NCBI GenBank assembly: GCA_028023455.1 | Contig: JAQFVV010012573.1 | Span: 1,105,815 to 1,169,814 of the forward strand | Length of the DNA: 64,000 nucleotides | DNA from: Epiperipatus broadwayi | Lineage: Eukaryota; Onychophora; Udeonychophora; Euonychophora; Peripatidae | Direction of reading: 5' to 3' | Part shown: one piece after another, positions 62,169 through 64,000 of the stretch | How the letters are laid out: each line of letters begins with the position of its first letter | How positions within the stretch are numbered: position 1 is the first letter of the stretch | Notes under the pieces: model-generated | Database searches by the model: none | What the model was told of the DNA's origin: nothing | The model's input: only the letters and a program-made list of their open reading frames with translations | Made by a program: the position numbers and the translations under genes

Positions 62169-62286
62169 GATTTTTTCAGTTGGAGAGCTGACTTTAAAGA
62201 CACATAGATGTCTAAAAGTTTCATATTTTCTTCTAACAATTAACTTTTAGATAAGTGCTTTGTTTGAGTTGGTTTTTTGAATCTAA

Positions 62287-62344
62287 TGTTCCAACTCTTC
62301 ACTGAAGAGACCTATAGGTTGAAACCAGTCTGGGAATGGGGACA
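62287..62344 (+). ncRNA. Type I hammerhead ribozyme, intact core, weaker stem I
   Basis: Outer stem I TGTTCC (62287-62292) pairs with GGGGACA using a G-U pair. Core CTGAAGA is at 62302-62308. Stem II GACC-TATA-GGTT closes with a G-U pair. GAAA at 62321-62324, stem III CCAG, TC, cleavage predicted after C62330. Inner stem I CTTCA/TGGGA has one mismatch. Confidence 0.8.
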
Positions 62345-62430
62345 GTCCAAGATAAAATGATTTGAATGCCTTCTCTTATAGTAGCATTTATTATAAATAA
62401 AAAAAAATCTTGTTTAGAGCTAATTAGCAT

Positions 62431-62434
62431 GCTC

Positions 62435-62476
<42 letters not shown>

Positions 62477-62480
62477 GAGC
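62431..62480. repeat. 50 bp perfect palindrome with (TA)n core
   Basis: GCTCTTAATTTT and its exact reverse complement flank an AT tract. A short direct copy of the right arm (ATAAAATTAAGAGC) follows at once, then a second palindrome. Confidence 0.95.
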
Positions 62481-62493
62481 ATAAAATTAAGAG

Positions 62494-62531
62494 CAATTGA
62501 TATATATATATATATATATATATATCAATTG
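62494..62531. repeat. 38 bp perfect palindrome with (TA)n core
   Basis: CAATTGATATA... mirrored as ...TATATCAATTG around a TA run. Confidence 0.95.
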
Positions 62532-62554
62532 TTTTTTGGCCTTCTTCAAATTTT

Positions 62555-62885
62555 GAAATATAGACAGATGCACTAGCATTTCTTTAAAGACTTCATGGAG
62601 TAATAATAGCAATTCATCTGTTATGCCTATGATCTGGATTCAAATCCAGACTGGATAAAACTAATCTTTTTTCAGACTCCAATCAGACATATATATTTTC
62701 AGTCAGAAGGCACATCGGCCAACTCATATAACTGTAAAACATTGGTTATTAAATGGGTATCTTGTCCTGTGTGATTAAGGCAGTGGTAAAATGGCAAATT
62801 CTGGAGCATAAGATCCTTTGATAGATTTCAATTCTGACTCTTTTCGTGCTCGAATTTTCAACAATAAAGCTATTTGATTATTTAT
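62555..62885 (+). repeat. Possible tRNA-derived SINE remnants
   Basis: GATCTGGATTCAAATCCAGA (62630-62649) resembles a B-box/T-arm. A second block at 62770-62880 has an A-box-like TGTGATTAAGGCAGTGGTAA and, about 50 bases later, a B-box-like AGATTTCAATTCTGAC. The tRNA fold is not intact. SINE assignment is by motif order only. Confidence 0.35.
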
Positions 62886-63111
62886 TTAATGAGTAACTTT
62901 ATTTTTAAAAAATACTTAAACCCTCTTTATCTAGCTATTCAAAAGGTTGGTGAATAACGCCTATTCCTAAGAGAGTATAAAGAAGTTTTTGTTTTTACTG
63001 GGTTATTTGATGCTATTTTACGTTACAACGTATACGCAAAACATGAAAGAATAAAAATCACATTTACAATAAATATACAAACTTTAGTTGAGAGAAAGAG
63101 AGCGAAAGACA

Positions 63112-64000
<889 letters not shown>

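Larger units (their letters stand above)
61165..62442. mobile_element. Head-to-head hammerhead repeat array (retrozyme/Penelope-like)
   Basis: The left half (61165-61745) holds about 1.4 minus-oriented monomers, the right half (61747-62442) about 1.65 plus-oriented monomers, joined near CATATG at 61746. Monomer length is 426 bp on the left (cleavage sites at 61315/61316 and 61741/61742) and 420 bp on the right (61910/61911 and 62330/62331). Three hammerheads are complete; a fourth is cut by the inversion junction. Ends lie at LINE-free AT-rich DNA and, on the right, at a (TA)n palindrome. No ORF is credible; 73-74-codon ORFs simply repeat between monomers. Confidence 0.85.

Overview
This is a very AT-rich, low-gene-density stretch of eukaryotic nuclear DNA. 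It has no bacterial-style gene packing, no operons and no long cellular ORFs, but many microsatellites and several classes of eukaryotic transposable element. The mix (hammerhead-ribozyme repeats of retrozyme/Penelope type, a hAT-type element, a LINE, LTR elements, abundant (TA)n) suggests an invertebrate metazoan. I cannot name the species from sequence alone.

Layout. 0-5 kb: a decayed LTR (Ty3/Gypsy-like) element on the minus strand, interrupted by a 0.6 kb repeat that has a second diverged copy at 0.4-1.05 kb. 5.1-17.6 kb: three direct copies of an unclassified, apparently noncoding repeat of about 2.95 kb with a conserved hairpin at its exact 3' end. An AT-rich spacer with a tandem array of about 135 bp units separates copies 2 and 3. 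18.0-18.3 kb: a promoter-like block (CCAAT, CRE-like, TATA) followed by a candidate first coding exon, the only place where I see reasonable evidence for a cellular gene. 19.7-20.8 kb: a 5'-truncated LINE whose C-terminal ORF is still open. 25.8-26.6 kb: a foldback repeat with two hammerhead ribozymes. 27.4-28.3 kb: a nonautonomous hAT element with 8 bp target duplication and an internal minisatellite. 29.5-35.7 kb: a complete gag-only LTR retrotransposon sitting in a (TA)n tract. 36-51 kb: AT-rich intergenic or intronic DNA with decayed repeats and one CpG-bearing promoter-like island near 44.7-45.0 kb. 51.5, 55.7-56.3 and 61.2-62.4 kb: further hammerhead-bearing repeats. 63.1 kb: a (GA)n microsatellite.

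The most interesting signal is the dispersed set of roughly 420-456 bp repeat monomers carrying type I hammerhead self-cleaving ribozymes. They share a core (CUGANGA, stem II, GAAA), stem I with an internal loop, and a short, often palindromic stem III (CTAG, CCGG, CCATGG). They also share two upstream hairpins whose paired bases differ between copies in a compensatory way. Copies occur as partial tandem units, and twice as head-to-head foldbacks. This is the architecture expected of animal retrozymes or Penelope-like element ends. At least two copies carry a substitution at the catalytic G12 position and are predicted dead; others have an intact core.
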